This document shows, one piece after another, positions 1-8,268 of a stretch of 64,000 nucleotides of DNA (position 1 is the stretch's first letter; each line of letters starts with the position of its first letter). The notes beneath the pieces are model-generated. The model had not been told where the DNA came from and made no database searches. It saw only the letters and a list, made by a program, of their open reading frames with translations. A program made the position numbers and the translations under genes. Source of the stretch: Gammaproteobacteria bacterium (GTDB taxonomy: Bacteria > Pseudomonadota > Gammaproteobacteria > Pseudomonadales > Pseudohongiellaceae); NCBI GenBank assembly GCA_030828385.1, contig JAURCS010000010.1:1-64000 (forward strand), written 5' to 3'.

Positions 1-816
1 CTGCTTTTTTGGTTAAGTAATATGGGTCAACTCCAATGCAATGACCTCCAACTAAACCAGGTCTAAATGGAAGAAAATTCCATTTAGTGCCAGCTGCTTC
101 AAGGACTTCTTCTGTGTCTATTCCGAGTCGATGAAAGATAATACTTAGCTCGTTAACCAGAGCAATATTCAAATCCCGCTGTGTGTTTTCAATGACTTTT
201 GAAGCCTCTGCCACTTTAATACTACTGGCAGGATGGGTTCCTGCGGTGATGATAGATTGGTAAAGGGTGTCAACAAAACCGGCGGCTTCTTTATTGGAGC
301 CTGCAGTGACTTTATGACGGATGACAGGCGATGTTTTTTGTCGCCAGGATTTATTCTTTCCGGACTGTATCCAACATAAAAGGATTCGTTAAGTTTGAAC
401 CCGGAGAATTCCTCAAGGATGGGAATGCAGACTTCTTCAGTGGCACCAGGAAACACCGTTGACTCATAAATAACAATATCGTTTTTAGAGAGAACCTTGC
501 CAACAAGCTGGCAGGTGTTTTTCAGAGCCGTTAAGTCCGGACGATTGTTTTTGTCAACCGGTGTGGGAACGGTAATAATATAAACGTTGTAATCTTTTAG
601 GTCAGCTGGGTCTACTGAGAAACTGCCATGAACTGCTTCCTTTAAATCTTTCTTGCTTAGATCTTTCATCGAATCTATGCCGTCTCTTAGCTGAGAGATT
701 CTTTCACTATTGATATCAAATCCCAGCGTAGGGTATTTTTTGGCAAATTCGACCATTAGTGGTAAACCCACATAACCCAGGCCAATAACGGCGATTCGTA
801 TATTATTTATGTCCAT
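1..816 (-). pseudogene. Nucleotide-sugar C6 dehydrogenase (TviB/WbpO type), frameshifted and cut by the window edge
   Basis: Oxidises C6 of a UDP-N-acetylhexosamine to the uronic acid, supplying capsule or O-antigen sugars in the cytoplasm. The N-terminal NAD-binding motif GLGYVGLP is clear, followed by TVPTPVD and [12 protein letters not shown]. The open frame then breaks near 311-313: on the coding strand it reads ATAAAGTCACTGCAGG, and one more A would restore IKVTAGS. In the shifted frame the protein continues convincingly with [31 protein letters not shown] and [15 protein letters not shown] to position 1. So this is one gene with a single-base deletion, and its 3' end lies outside the window. 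Start chosen at 816 because AAGGAAAC lies just upstream of ATG; an upstream ATG at 843 is also in frame. The exact sugar substrate cannot be told. The frameshift may be a sequencing error or a real mutation. Confidence 0.85.
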
Positions 817-950
817 TCTGTTTCCTTGAAGATTCTCGCGCATTATAGAAGAAATCCCGCTAACGTGTCTGGACTTATATACAATTAGCCCATGGCTGCT
901 TACTAGGCCGTGATATACTTATCAATCTTTAAATTTAACCCCATAGTGAT

Positions 951-1844
951 ATGTCGCAATTCAAAACCATTGGACTAACGGCAAGAAACAACATCGAAAT
1001 TGTTGATTCTCTTCAGGCTGTCATTCGGTTCCTTGAGCAAAACTCCGGCACCAACATTCTTCTCGATGAAAATATAGCCAATTTGCTTGATGGCAATAAA
1101 CACCCCCTGTTTTCTATGGATAAACTCGGCAGTAATTTTGACCTGGTGATCGTGGTAGGGGGGGATGGCAGCCTGTTGCAAGTGGCCTCCAGCCTTGCCG
1201 ATCATGATCTGCCCGTGACTGGTATAAATCGTGGAACACTAGGTTTTTTAACGGATATCCTGCCGGGCGATATTGAATCCACCTTGCAGCCAATACTGGA
1301 TGGGGAGTTTAAAATTGAGTCCAGGTTTCTCCTTGATTTATCAATAGGAGCTGGCGAACAGAGACATCTGGGATCAGCCCTGAATGACATTGTTTTACAT
1401 CCAGGCAAAGCAGTGCAAATGATCGAGTTTGAGCTGTATATTGATAATGAATTTGTCTATAACCAGGCCTCAGATGGACTTATAGTAGCAACACCGACTG
1501 GTTCTACCGCTTACGCGATGTCAGCAGGTGGTCCTATTATGCATCCTCGACTGGATGCAATGGTGCTGGTCCCTATTAACCCTCATAGTCTCAGTAGCCG
1601 GCCTATTGTTATAGAAGGTAATCGTGAGTTAACCCTTGTGGTTGGTGATCGCCATAATATTCTGCCACAACTGAGTTGTGATGGCTCTATGAGCCATAGC
1701 TGCTCCCCGGGAGACCGCATTATGATTCGCAAAAAACAAAAAGAGTTAAAGATACTACACCCTGCAGACTATGATTATTATGAAACCTGCCGCAGCAAAC
1801 TGGGCTGGTCTCACCGACCAACAAACAGATCCTTCAATCGATAA
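951..1844 (+). CDS. nadK: NAD kinase
   Basis: Phosphorylates NAD to NADP in the cytoplasm, the only route to NADP in most bacteria. The 297-residue length is usual for the gammaproteobacterial enzyme. The diagnostic GGDG motif is at about residues 68-71 (VVGGDGSLL), followed by the conserved GINRGTLGFLTD and, further on, ATPTGSTAYAMSAGGPI, which is the C-terminal NAD-binding signature. The ATG at 951 has only a weak ribosome-binding site. It is followed after 17 bases by a rhomboid gene and then a DUF1315 gene on the same strand, so a short operon is likely. Function is assigned with high confidence from the motifs. Confidence 0.97.
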   Translation: MSQFKTIGLTARNNIEIVDSLQAVIRFLEQNSGTNILLDENIANLLDGNKHPLFSMDKLGSNFDLVIVVGGDGSLLQVASSLADHDLPVTGINRGTLGFLTDILPGDIESTLQPILDGEFKIESRFLLDLSIGAGEQRHLGSALNDIVLHPGKAVQMIEFELYIDNEFVYNQASDGLIVATPTGSTAYAMSAGGPIMHPRLDAMVLVPINPHSLSSRPIVIEGNRELTLVVGDRHNILPQLSCDGSMSHSCSPGDRIMIRKKQKELKILHPADYDYYETCRSKLGWSHRPTNRSFNR

Positions 1845-1861
1845 GTCAGCTACTCTTCACT

Positions 1862-2752
1862 ATGTATAAAGTTCTGGATGTTTCAATACAGGAAGACCTG
1901 GGGCAATTCAGCAGGCTTTTGTGGCAAAGAAAAATCTCACACCGTATTTATGAAGTAGATACCCGGCAAATTCTCACAGTTCCCGATCAGAGCCAGGTGG
2001 TGACAGCGGGACATTTGTACCATCAATGGCAAAAAGGGGACGTGATGCCCGATGCCGGTGATTCATCAGATTTTGTTTCCTATTTTAGCCCCACAGATTT
2101 TCTGGGCAAAATGTTTAAGGCCTTTCGCCGAGCCCCATTTACACTCAGTTTAATAGTTGCCTGCATAATCCTTGCTTTCCTGGCGCCCTTGAATGCCATG
2201 ACAGACCTGACCAGGGCATTGCTTTACCCTGACTTTGGTTTTGGCACCCGGATTATTGATCTGGATAATGTCAGGGCAAATTTCTCCGCATTACAGTTTC
2301 TTAAGATAATTTCACCAATGTTGCTGCATGGTGGAATTATTCATCTGGCATTCAATATGCTCTGGTTATGGGAGTTTGGGCGCAGAATTGAGGCGGTGCA
2401 GGCAAGCTGGTCTTTGCTGCTACTGATAGTGTGTATTGCTCTTGTTTCAAACACAGTACAATACCTGTATGGCGGGTCCATATACTTCGGGGGGATGTCA
2501 GGGGTGGTGTACGGACTTTTTTCCTATATATGGATGTGGCAACTTTTTGATTCCCAAAAAAGACTGTCATTGCCGGGCCCGTTAATATTTTTCCTGCTGT
2601 TAAGCCTGGTAATTATTACAGTAATCAATCTGGATTTTATCGCCGATGAAGCGCATATTGGCGGATTGTTAACCGGCGTTGTATACGGCGCTTTTACAGC
2701 AACAATAAGCCGTTTGGCGCGCATTAAACCTACCAACAACAAGAAGCAGTAA
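1862..2752 (+). CDS. Rhomboid-family intramembrane serine protease (GlpG-like)
   Basis: Predicted inner-membrane protease that cleaves transmembrane segments of other proteins. About 100 N-terminal residues look cytosolic, like the GlpG N-terminal domain, followed by six hydrophobic segments. The catalytic serine sits in GMSGVVYG near residue 211 and the catalytic histidine in DEAHIGG near residue 263; the HLAFNMLWLWEFG stretch matches the conserved HxxxN region of the second membrane helix. All catalytic elements are present, so it should be active. It lies between nadK and a DUF1315 gene with very short gaps (17 and 4 bases), suggesting co-transcription. The substrate is unknown; membrane quality control is the known role of GlpG, but that is not shown here. 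Confidence 0.93.
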   Translation: MYKVLDVSIQEDLGQFSRLLWQRKISHRIYEVDTRQILTVPDQSQVVTAGHLYHQWQKGDVMPDAGDSSDFVSYFSPTDFLGKMFKAFRRAPFTLSLIVACIILAFLAPLNAMTDLTRALLYPDFGFGTRIIDLDNVRANFSALQFLKIISPMLLHGGIIHLAFNMLWLWEFGRRIEAVQASWSLLLLIVCIALVSNTVQYLYGGSIYFGGMSGVVYGLFSYIWMWQLFDSQKRLSLPGPLIFFLLLSLVIITVINLDFIADEAHIGGLLTGVVYGAFTATISRLARIKPTNNKKQ

Positions 2753-2756
2753 GGTC

Positions 2757-3062
2757 ATGCCAGAGAATTCAAATACAGATCCAAACCCCATTGCAGCCCT
2801 ACTGGCGACGATGACCCCCCAGATTCATCAGGCACTAAAAACGGCAGTAGAGCTTGGTCACTGGGAGAATGGTGAAAAATTGACAGCTCAACAGAAGGAG
2901 CATTGTCTGCAGGCTATCATCGCTTATGACAAGGCCTTTATATCACCGCAAGAACGGGTTGGCTTTATTAGCAGGGAAGGAAGTACATGCAGCAAACCCG
3001 AGGCCACACAGGGAGCGGGGCAATCAGATGATAAGAATCAAAAGCGCAATAATACCCATTGA
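2757..3062 (+). CDS. DUF1315 family protein (YeaC-like)
   Basis: Small soluble protein of 101 residues with no known function. The core, from TPQIHQALKTAVELGHW to AIIAYDKAF, matches the E. coli YeaC pattern (MTPEVYQRL...AVELGKW...LTxxQKExCLQA) as I remember it. The C-terminal 25 residues are polar and probably disordered. It begins 4 bases after the rhomboid stop codon, which makes translational coupling with that gene likely. No catalytic residues or metal ligands stand out. Identification of the family is confident; nothing can be said about its job beyond conservation and its place in the nadK-rhomboid run. Confidence 0.85.
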   Translation: MPENSNTDPNPIAALLATMTPQIHQALKTAVELGHWENGEKLTAQQKEHCLQAIIAYDKAFISPQERVGFISREGSTCSKPEATQGAGQSDDKNQKRNNTH

Positions 3063-3104
3063 AATTAAAGAATTTAATAATTACTACGATTAAGAAGGGC
3101 CTTC

Positions 3105-3983
3105 TTGATATGTATGATTCAAACCCCGGGAAAAATACCAAGAGTAAACAGCATGCCTGAAATACATCGGGGGCAATTACATAAAATGAGAAGCCGTCTG
3201 GATAATCCGGTTTCGTATTTTATGGTTCTCGGCGAGGAGACTTTTGCTCTAAATACTCTTATCGGCAAGAAACTCACGTTAGAATTCCTTGGCCAGATCA
3301 ATTGTGTGCACTGCGGACGAAACACTAACAAGAGTTTTAATCAGGGATATTGTTATCCCTGTTTTCAGAAACTGGCCCAATGTGATAGTTGTGTGATTTC
3401 TCCTGAAAAATGCCATTACGACGCAGGGACATGCCGCGAACCTGTTTGGGGCGATGAGTTCTGCATGCAGGATCATATTGTCTATCTCGCAAACTCTTCG
3501 AGTCTTAAAGTCGGAATAACACGTGCATCACAAGTACCTACGAGATGGATTGATCAGGGGGCAATCCAGGCACTCCCAATTATAAGAGTTCGCTCAAGGC
3601 AACAATCGGGATTTGCAGAGATTATATTCAAGCGTCACGTAGCAGATCGTACCAATTGGCGAAATATGCTGAAGGGGGATGTAGAAGAAATAAATCTTGA
3701 GGATGAGAGAGACCGATTAATGGGTTTGTGTGAAAAGGAATTTGAGGATCTTGTGCATCAGTTTGGTTTACATGCCATTGGCGTTTTAAATGGTGTGGAG
3801 CCAGTTTCAATTGACTACCCGGTAGAAAAATTTCCGGAAAAAGTATCATCCTTTAACCTTGATAAAGATCCTCGCGTAGAGGGGACCCTAACCGGAATCA
3901 AAGGCCAATATCTGATTTTTGACACGGGCGTAATTAACCTTCGTAAGTATTCGGGCTATCAGGTAGCTCTCGCTACAGACTAA
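3105..3983 (+). CDS. DUF2797 domain zinc-finger-like protein
   Basis: Conserved protein of unknown function, 292 residues from the TTG at 3105. It has an N-terminal cysteine cluster that looks like a zinc site: CVHCGRN, then CYPCF, CDSC and further cysteines in EKCHYDAGTC and EFCMQDH. This is followed by a conserved block containing VYLANSSSLKVGITR and QVPTRWIDQGA, which is characteristic of DUF2797. VGITR plus the paired histidines hint at a nuclease-like (GIY-YIG type) fold, but that is inference. The start is uncertain: TTG at 3105 has AGAAGGG 6 bases upstream, while ATG at 3114 and ATG at 3153 are in frame, and 3153 would best match the N-terminus expected for the family. It stands alone between a DUF1315 gene and pepN. 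Confidence 0.85.
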   Translation: MICMIQTPGKIPRVNSMPEIHRGQLHKMRSRLDNPVSYFMVLGEETFALNTLIGKKLTLEFLGQINCVHCGRNTNKSFNQGYCYPCFQKLAQCDSCVISPEKCHYDAGTCREPVWGDEFCMQDHIVYLANSSSLKVGITRASQVPTRWIDQGAIQALPIIRVRSRQQSGFAEIIFKRHVADRTNWRNMLKGDVEEINLEDERDRLMGLCEKEFEDLVHQFGLHAIGVLNGVEPVSIDYPVEKFPEKVSSFNLDKDPRVEGTLTGIKGQYLIFDTGVINLRKYSGYQVALATD

Positions 3984-4023
3984 TAGATCATTTCATTTTC
4001 GGGTTTTATTAACAGGATTTTTC

Positions 4024-6711
4024 ATGAAAGAAGCACAAGGTAAAACGATTTACCTGAAAGATTATCAGCCACCGGTTTTTGTGATAGAGGAGACACACCT
4101 TTGTTTTCAGCTCTTTGAAGACAAAACTCTTGTCCGCTCACATCTGGTCTTTAGCCGGAATCCTCATGCAGATGTTGACGCACCTGATGAGCTGGTCCTT
4201 GATGGTAGGGACTTACATCTTGAAAAACTGTCGCTTGATGGCAATGTTCTGGATCCATCTGCTTATAAGGTGACAGAGGACTCTCTTGTTATTCCGCAGG
4301 TTCCAGATAGTTTTACGCTGGAATGTGAAACCAGAATCATGCCTCAGGACAATACAAGTTTGGAGGGGCTATACAAATCCAGAGTAATGTTTTGCACCCA
4401 ATGTGAGCCAGAGGGTTTCAGAAAAATCACCTACTATCTTGACCGTCCTGATGTGCTTTCCAGTTTTACCACCAGAATTGAGGCAGATAAAACTCTTTAC
4501 CCGGTTTTGCTCTCCAATGGCAACAAAATCGATTGTGGTGAACTTGCTGACGGCAGGCATTGGGTTAGCTGGGAGGATCCTTTTAAAAAGCCCAGCTATC
4601 TTTTCGCTCTGGTAGCCGGAAACCTGAAAGCTGTTAATGACAATTTTACAACATGCTCAGGCAGAAAAGTTCAGCTGCAAATTTTTGTTGAGGACAAAGA
4701 TCTCGATAAATGTGACTTTGCCATGACATCGCTGAAAAAAGCCATGAAATGGGATGAGGATGTCTATGGACGCGAATACGATCTGGATATATTTATGATC
4801 GTAGCGGTAGATGATTTCAATATGGGGGCAATGGAAAACAAGGGTCTGAATATCTTCAATTCATCCTGCGTACTGGCAAATCCGGCGACTTCTACAGATC
4901 AGGCATTTCAACGCATAGAGGGGATTGTTGCGCACGAATATTTCCATAATTGGTCTGGCAACAGGGTTACGTGCCGTGACTGGTTTCAGCTGAGTTTAAA
5001 GGAAGGGTTTACGGTTTACCGCGATGCTGAATTTTCTGCTGATATGGGTTCACGGGCGGTGAATCGAATAGAGGAAGTTGGGTTTTTACGTACGGTTCAG
5101 TTCGCTGAAGATGCAGGGCCAATGGCGCACTCTGTCAGGCCGGAATCCTATATGGAAATTTCCAACTTTTATACCGTTACCATTTATGAAAAGGGTGCGG
5201 AAGTAGTCAGAATGCAGGCCAATTTACTTGGGCCGGAAAAATTCAGGCAGGGCACAGATCTGTACTTTGAGCGCTTTGATGGTAAAGCGGTTACTACTGA
5301 AGACTTTGTCCAGACTATGGAGGAGGTGTCCGGACTCGATCTAGGTCAATTCAGGCGCTGGTATACCCAGGCCGGGACACCCAGGCTCGAGGTAAAGGGT
5401 GAACATCGGGAAGAATCCAATAGCTTTGTGTTAACCGTAACGCAAAGTTGTAAGCCTACACCGTCACAGCCGGCAAAAGAGCCGTTTTATATTCCTCTCA
5501 GGGTTGGATTATTAAATTTAGCCGGTGAATCCATGACGCTGGAAGTTGAAGGGCTTGATCATAATTCGGTAGCAGATGACCTGGTGCTTCATGTCAGTGA
5601 AGCGCAGCAGGAATTTGTCTTTAACAATATTGATGAAAAGCCCGTGCCCGTACTGCTGCGTGGTTTTTCTGCCCCGGTAAAGCTTGCTTACCCGTATACC
5701 CGTGATGAACTGATGCTACTGATGCAGCATGAAAAAGATGGTTATGCTCGCTGGGAGGCTTCCCAGCAATTGTCTCTGCTGGTACTGAATGAACTAATCG
5801 CGGTGCATCAGAAAGGCTCGAATGACAAGAATGAATATATCGTAGATGAGAGAATCGTAGCGGCATTCAATAGTGTACTTGATGCAGCCCTGGCGGATCC
5901 TTCGCTGGATAAGGCGATGCTGGCAAACCTATTGCTATTGCCTTCAGAGTCCTACCTCGCTGAGTTAACAGATGTGGTAGATGTTGACGCTATTCATTTT
6001 GCCAGAGAGTTTTTACGTCGTTACCTTGCTGGCAAACTTGAAAATAAATTCATGGCTGTCTATGCAGCATGCAGCAACTCTGAAGAATACCTTTTTAATG
6101 CTCTAGAGATAGCCAGGCGTTATCTTAAAAATACCGTTCTTAATTATCTGGCTTGTCTGGATAAACCCGAGCATTGGGCTCTCATCAAAGAACAATATCA
6201 GCTGGCCAATAACATGACTGACAGTAGTGCCGCCTTACGTGCTGTTATAAATAACGCTTCAGAACTGAGTGCATCGCTGCGTGAGGAATTGATCCAGGGA
6301 TTTTATGAAACCTGGAAAAACGAATCCCTGGTTATCGAGCAATGGCTATCGATGCAATGTGCGACCAGCTCACCGGACAACCTTGCCAATGTAGAAAAGC
6401 TCATGACACATCCTGCATTTGATATCAGGAATCCGAACAAGGTGCGCAGTGTCATCGGGGCTTTTTGTCATAATAATGCAGTAGGCTTTCATAAACTCGA
6501 TGGCAGTGGTTATAAGTTTCTCGCGGATCAGGTAATAACCTTGAATACTATCAATCCGCAAATTGCTTCACGTTTACTAACCCCGCTGACCCGTCTTAAA
6601 AAATATGGACCAGAGAGACAGCAGATGATGCGGGCAGCACTAAAGCGCATACTTGATACCCCTGAATTATCCAGAGATGTCTTTGAGGTTGTCAGTAAAA
6701 GTCTTAAATAA
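4024..6711 (+). CDS. pepN: Aminopeptidase N (M1 family zinc metallopeptidase)
   Basis: Removes N-terminal residues from peptides in the cytoplasm, the last step of protein turnover. At 895 residues it is full length compared with E. coli PepN (about 870). The substrate N-terminus-binding motif GAMENKG lies near residue 268. The zinc site is HEYFHN near residue 303 with the third ligand in LKEGFTVYRD about 24 residues later, exactly the HExxH-x18-E arrangement. A tyrosine in the FYTVTIYEKGAEV region is the expected transition-state stabiliser. The long helical C-terminal domain is intact to residue 895. ATG at 4024 has AGGA 7 bases upstream. It appears to be transcribed by itself. Confidence 0.97.
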   Translation: MKEAQGKTIYLKDYQPPVFVIEETHLCFQLFEDKTLVRSHLVFSRNPHADVDAPDELVLDGRDLHLEKLSLDGNVLDPSAYKVTEDSLVIPQVPDSFTLECETRIMPQDNTSLEGLYKSRVMFCTQCEPEGFRKITYYLDRPDVLSSFTTRIEADKTLYPVLLSNGNKIDCGELADGRHWVSWEDPFKKPSYLFALVAGNLKAVNDNFTTCSGRKVQLQIFVEDKDLDKCDFAMTSLKKAMKWDEDVYGREYDLDIFMIVAVDDFNMGAMENKGLNIFNSSCVLANPATSTDQAFQRIEGIVAHEYFHNWSGNRVTCRDWFQLSLKEGFTVYRDAEFSADMGSRAVNRIEEVGFLRTVQFAEDAGPMAHSVRPESYMEISNFYTVTIYEKGAEVVRMQANLLGPEKFRQGTDLYFERFDGKAVTTEDFVQTMEEVSGLDLGQFRRWYTQAGTPRLEVKGEHREESNSFVLTVTQSCKPTPSQPAKEPFYIPLRVGLLNLAGESMTLEVEGLDHNSVADDLVLHVSEAQQEFVFNNIDEKPVPVLLRGFSAPVKLAYPYTRDELMLLMQHEKDGYARWEASQQLSLLVLNELIAVHQKGSNDKNEYIVDERIVAAFNSVLDAALADPSLDKAMLANLLLLPSESYLAELTDVVDVDAIHFAREFLRRYLAGKLENKFMAVYAACSNSEEYLFNALEIARRYLKNTVLNYLACLDKPEHWALIKEQYQLANNMTDSSAALRAVINNASELSASLREELIQGFYETWKNESLVIEQWLSMQCATSSPDNLANVEKLMTHPAFDIRNPNKVRSVIGAFCHNNAVGFHKLDGSGYKFLADQVITLNTINPQIASRLLTPLTRLKKYGPERQQMMRAALKRILDTPELSRDVFEVVSKSLK

Positions 6712-6825
6712 TTTTGTCTGAAGTGCTGGTTGCTATGAAAAATTGCTGAATTAGGCTTCAGTGCTGTTTTAAAAGTAGATCAACTATAACAATAATAAAA
6801 CAACAGTAGTTTTCAAGGGGGAAAG

Positions 6826-8202
6826 ATGAGTACTGATCCGCGTCAGGTAATCGATCATTCGGCTATGAGTCGGTTGCAGTACATCATAATCGGTTTAACA
6901 GTGGGGCTGAATGCACTTGATGGATTCGATGTTCTTGCTATCAGTTTTGCCGGACCGGGTATAGCAGCTGAATGGGAGCTCGGTAGCGCCGGTCTGGGCT
7001 TTGTACTCGCCATAGAGCTCATTGGCATGGTAGTGGGCTCAGTCTTGCTTGGAGGTGTTGCAGACAGGATAGGACGCAAACCAACAATCATGGGTTGCCT
7101 GTTTGCCATGGCCATCGGCATGTTTATGGTTACTACCACGTCGAGCCTGACAGAGTTATCCGTGTGGCGCGTCATTACGGGTCTGGGCATTGGCGGTATG
7201 CTGGCTGCGATTAATGCCATGGCCGCCGAATTTTCCAGTTTGAAAGAACGCGCAAGAATGATTGCCATCATGACTATCGGGTACCCCATGGGAGGGGTGG
7301 TTGGTGGGACGGTCGTCACCCAGTTAATGCAACACTTCGATTGGCGAGTGGTTTTCTATTTTGGTGCTGCAGTCACAGTTGTCTTTATTCCATTTATTCA
7401 TTTTGTGTTACCTGAGTCGGTTCACTGGCTGGCCAGAAAGCAGCCGGAAGGAGCCTTGGAAAAAATCAATGCAACCCTGAAACGACTGGGTCATTCTGCG
7501 GTGGATCAGCTGCCAAACATTGGCGAGGCAGCCAGAAAAGTATCAACGTCATTCCTGTTTTCAAAGGCTATGATAGCTACCACGATTCTGATTACGGCAA
7601 TCTATTTCCTCCACGTGATTACGCTGTACTTCATTTTGAAATGGACGCCAAACCTAGTGGTAGGTATGGGGTATCCACCTTATCTTGCAGGTGAGGCGCT
7701 GACCTGGGCCAGTATCGGTGGCGCCTTGGGTTGCGTTTTCTTTGGTGTGCTCAGTAGCCGATTCAGCTTGAAGTCCCTGACAATTTTCACCTTTGTTATG
7801 GCCTGGGTTTTTACTTCAATATTTGGTCGGGCACCAGAAGATTTAACCATGATCAAATTTTTTGTCGCCATGGCGGGGTTCTTTGTAAATGCGGGAATTG
7901 TTGGTGCATATGCCATCTTTGTGCATGTATTCCCGACTCATGCGAGAGCATCCGGCACCGGGTTTGCTATTGGCATCGGCAGGGGTGGGGCGGTGTTATC
8001 ACCAATCCTTGCCGGTTTCCTGCTGGAATTTGGACTGGACCTGCCAGCGTTATCGATGATTATGGCTGCAGGATCGGTTATTGCTGCTGTTCTCTTGCTG
8101 TTTTTGAACCTTGATGCTGGTAGCAGTTCAGAGGGCGCGGGCAATAAAGAAGAAACTTCCGCAGGTGCGGATGGTGGTAGTGAGAAACCGTCACCCACCT
8201 GA
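6826..8202 (+). CDS. MFS transporter, aromatic acid:H+ symporter (AAHS) type
   Basis: Inner-membrane secondary transporter with twelve predicted helices, 458 residues. The first helix carries GFDVLAISFAGPGIAAEW, matching the DGFD-containing signature of the PcaK/BenK/MhpT group, and the loop after helix 2 has GGVADRIGRKP, the general MFS motif. This suggests uptake of a benzoate- or hydroxybenzoate-like acid driven by protons; the actual substrate cannot be told, and no aromatic degradation genes lie nearby. The cytoplasmic C-terminal tail is rich in Ser, Gly, Glu and Lys. A strong AGGGGGAAAG ribosome-binding site precedes ATG 6826. It ends at a bidirectional terminator shared with acnB. Confidence 0.85.
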   Translation: MSTDPRQVIDHSAMSRLQYIIIGLTVGLNALDGFDVLAISFAGPGIAAEWELGSAGLGFVLAIELIGMVVGSVLLGGVADRIGRKPTIMGCLFAMAIGMFMVTTTSSLTELSVWRVITGLGIGGMLAAINAMAAEFSSLKERARMIAIMTIGYPMGGVVGGTVVTQLMQHFDWRVVFYFGAAVTVVFIPFIHFVLPESVHWLARKQPEGALEKINATLKRLGHSAVDQLPNIGEAARKVSTSFLFSKAMIATTILITAIYFLHVITLYFILKWTPNLVVGMGYPPYLAGEALTWASIGGALGCVFFGVLSSRFSLKSLTIFTFVMAWVFTSIFGRAPEDLTMIKFFVAMAGFFVNAGIVGAYAIFVHVFPTHARASGTGFAIGIGRGGAVLSPILAGFLLEFGLDLPALSMIMAAGSVIAAVLLLFLNLDAGSSSEGAGNKEETSAGADGGSEKPSPT

Positions 8203-8222
8203 TGTCATCTTTTATTTCAGAC

Positions 8223-8256
8223 AAAAAAAACCGCTGCAGGGCAGCGGTTTTTTTTT
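8223..8256. terminator. Bidirectional rho-independent terminator between the MFS gene and acnB
   Basis: ACCGCTGC, a 3-base loop AGG, then GCAGCGGT, flanked by an A-run on the left and a nine-base T-run on the right. The A-run becomes a U-tract on the other strand, so it can end transcripts from both convergent genes. Confidence 0.93.
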
Positions 8257-8268
8257 GCTTCATTTTTA

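Noticed and set aside
6855-7319. Long reverse-strand open frame (154 codons) inside the MFS gene
   Set aside because: It is a shadow of the transporter in another frame, with proline and methionine-rich low-complexity text and no ribosome-binding site.
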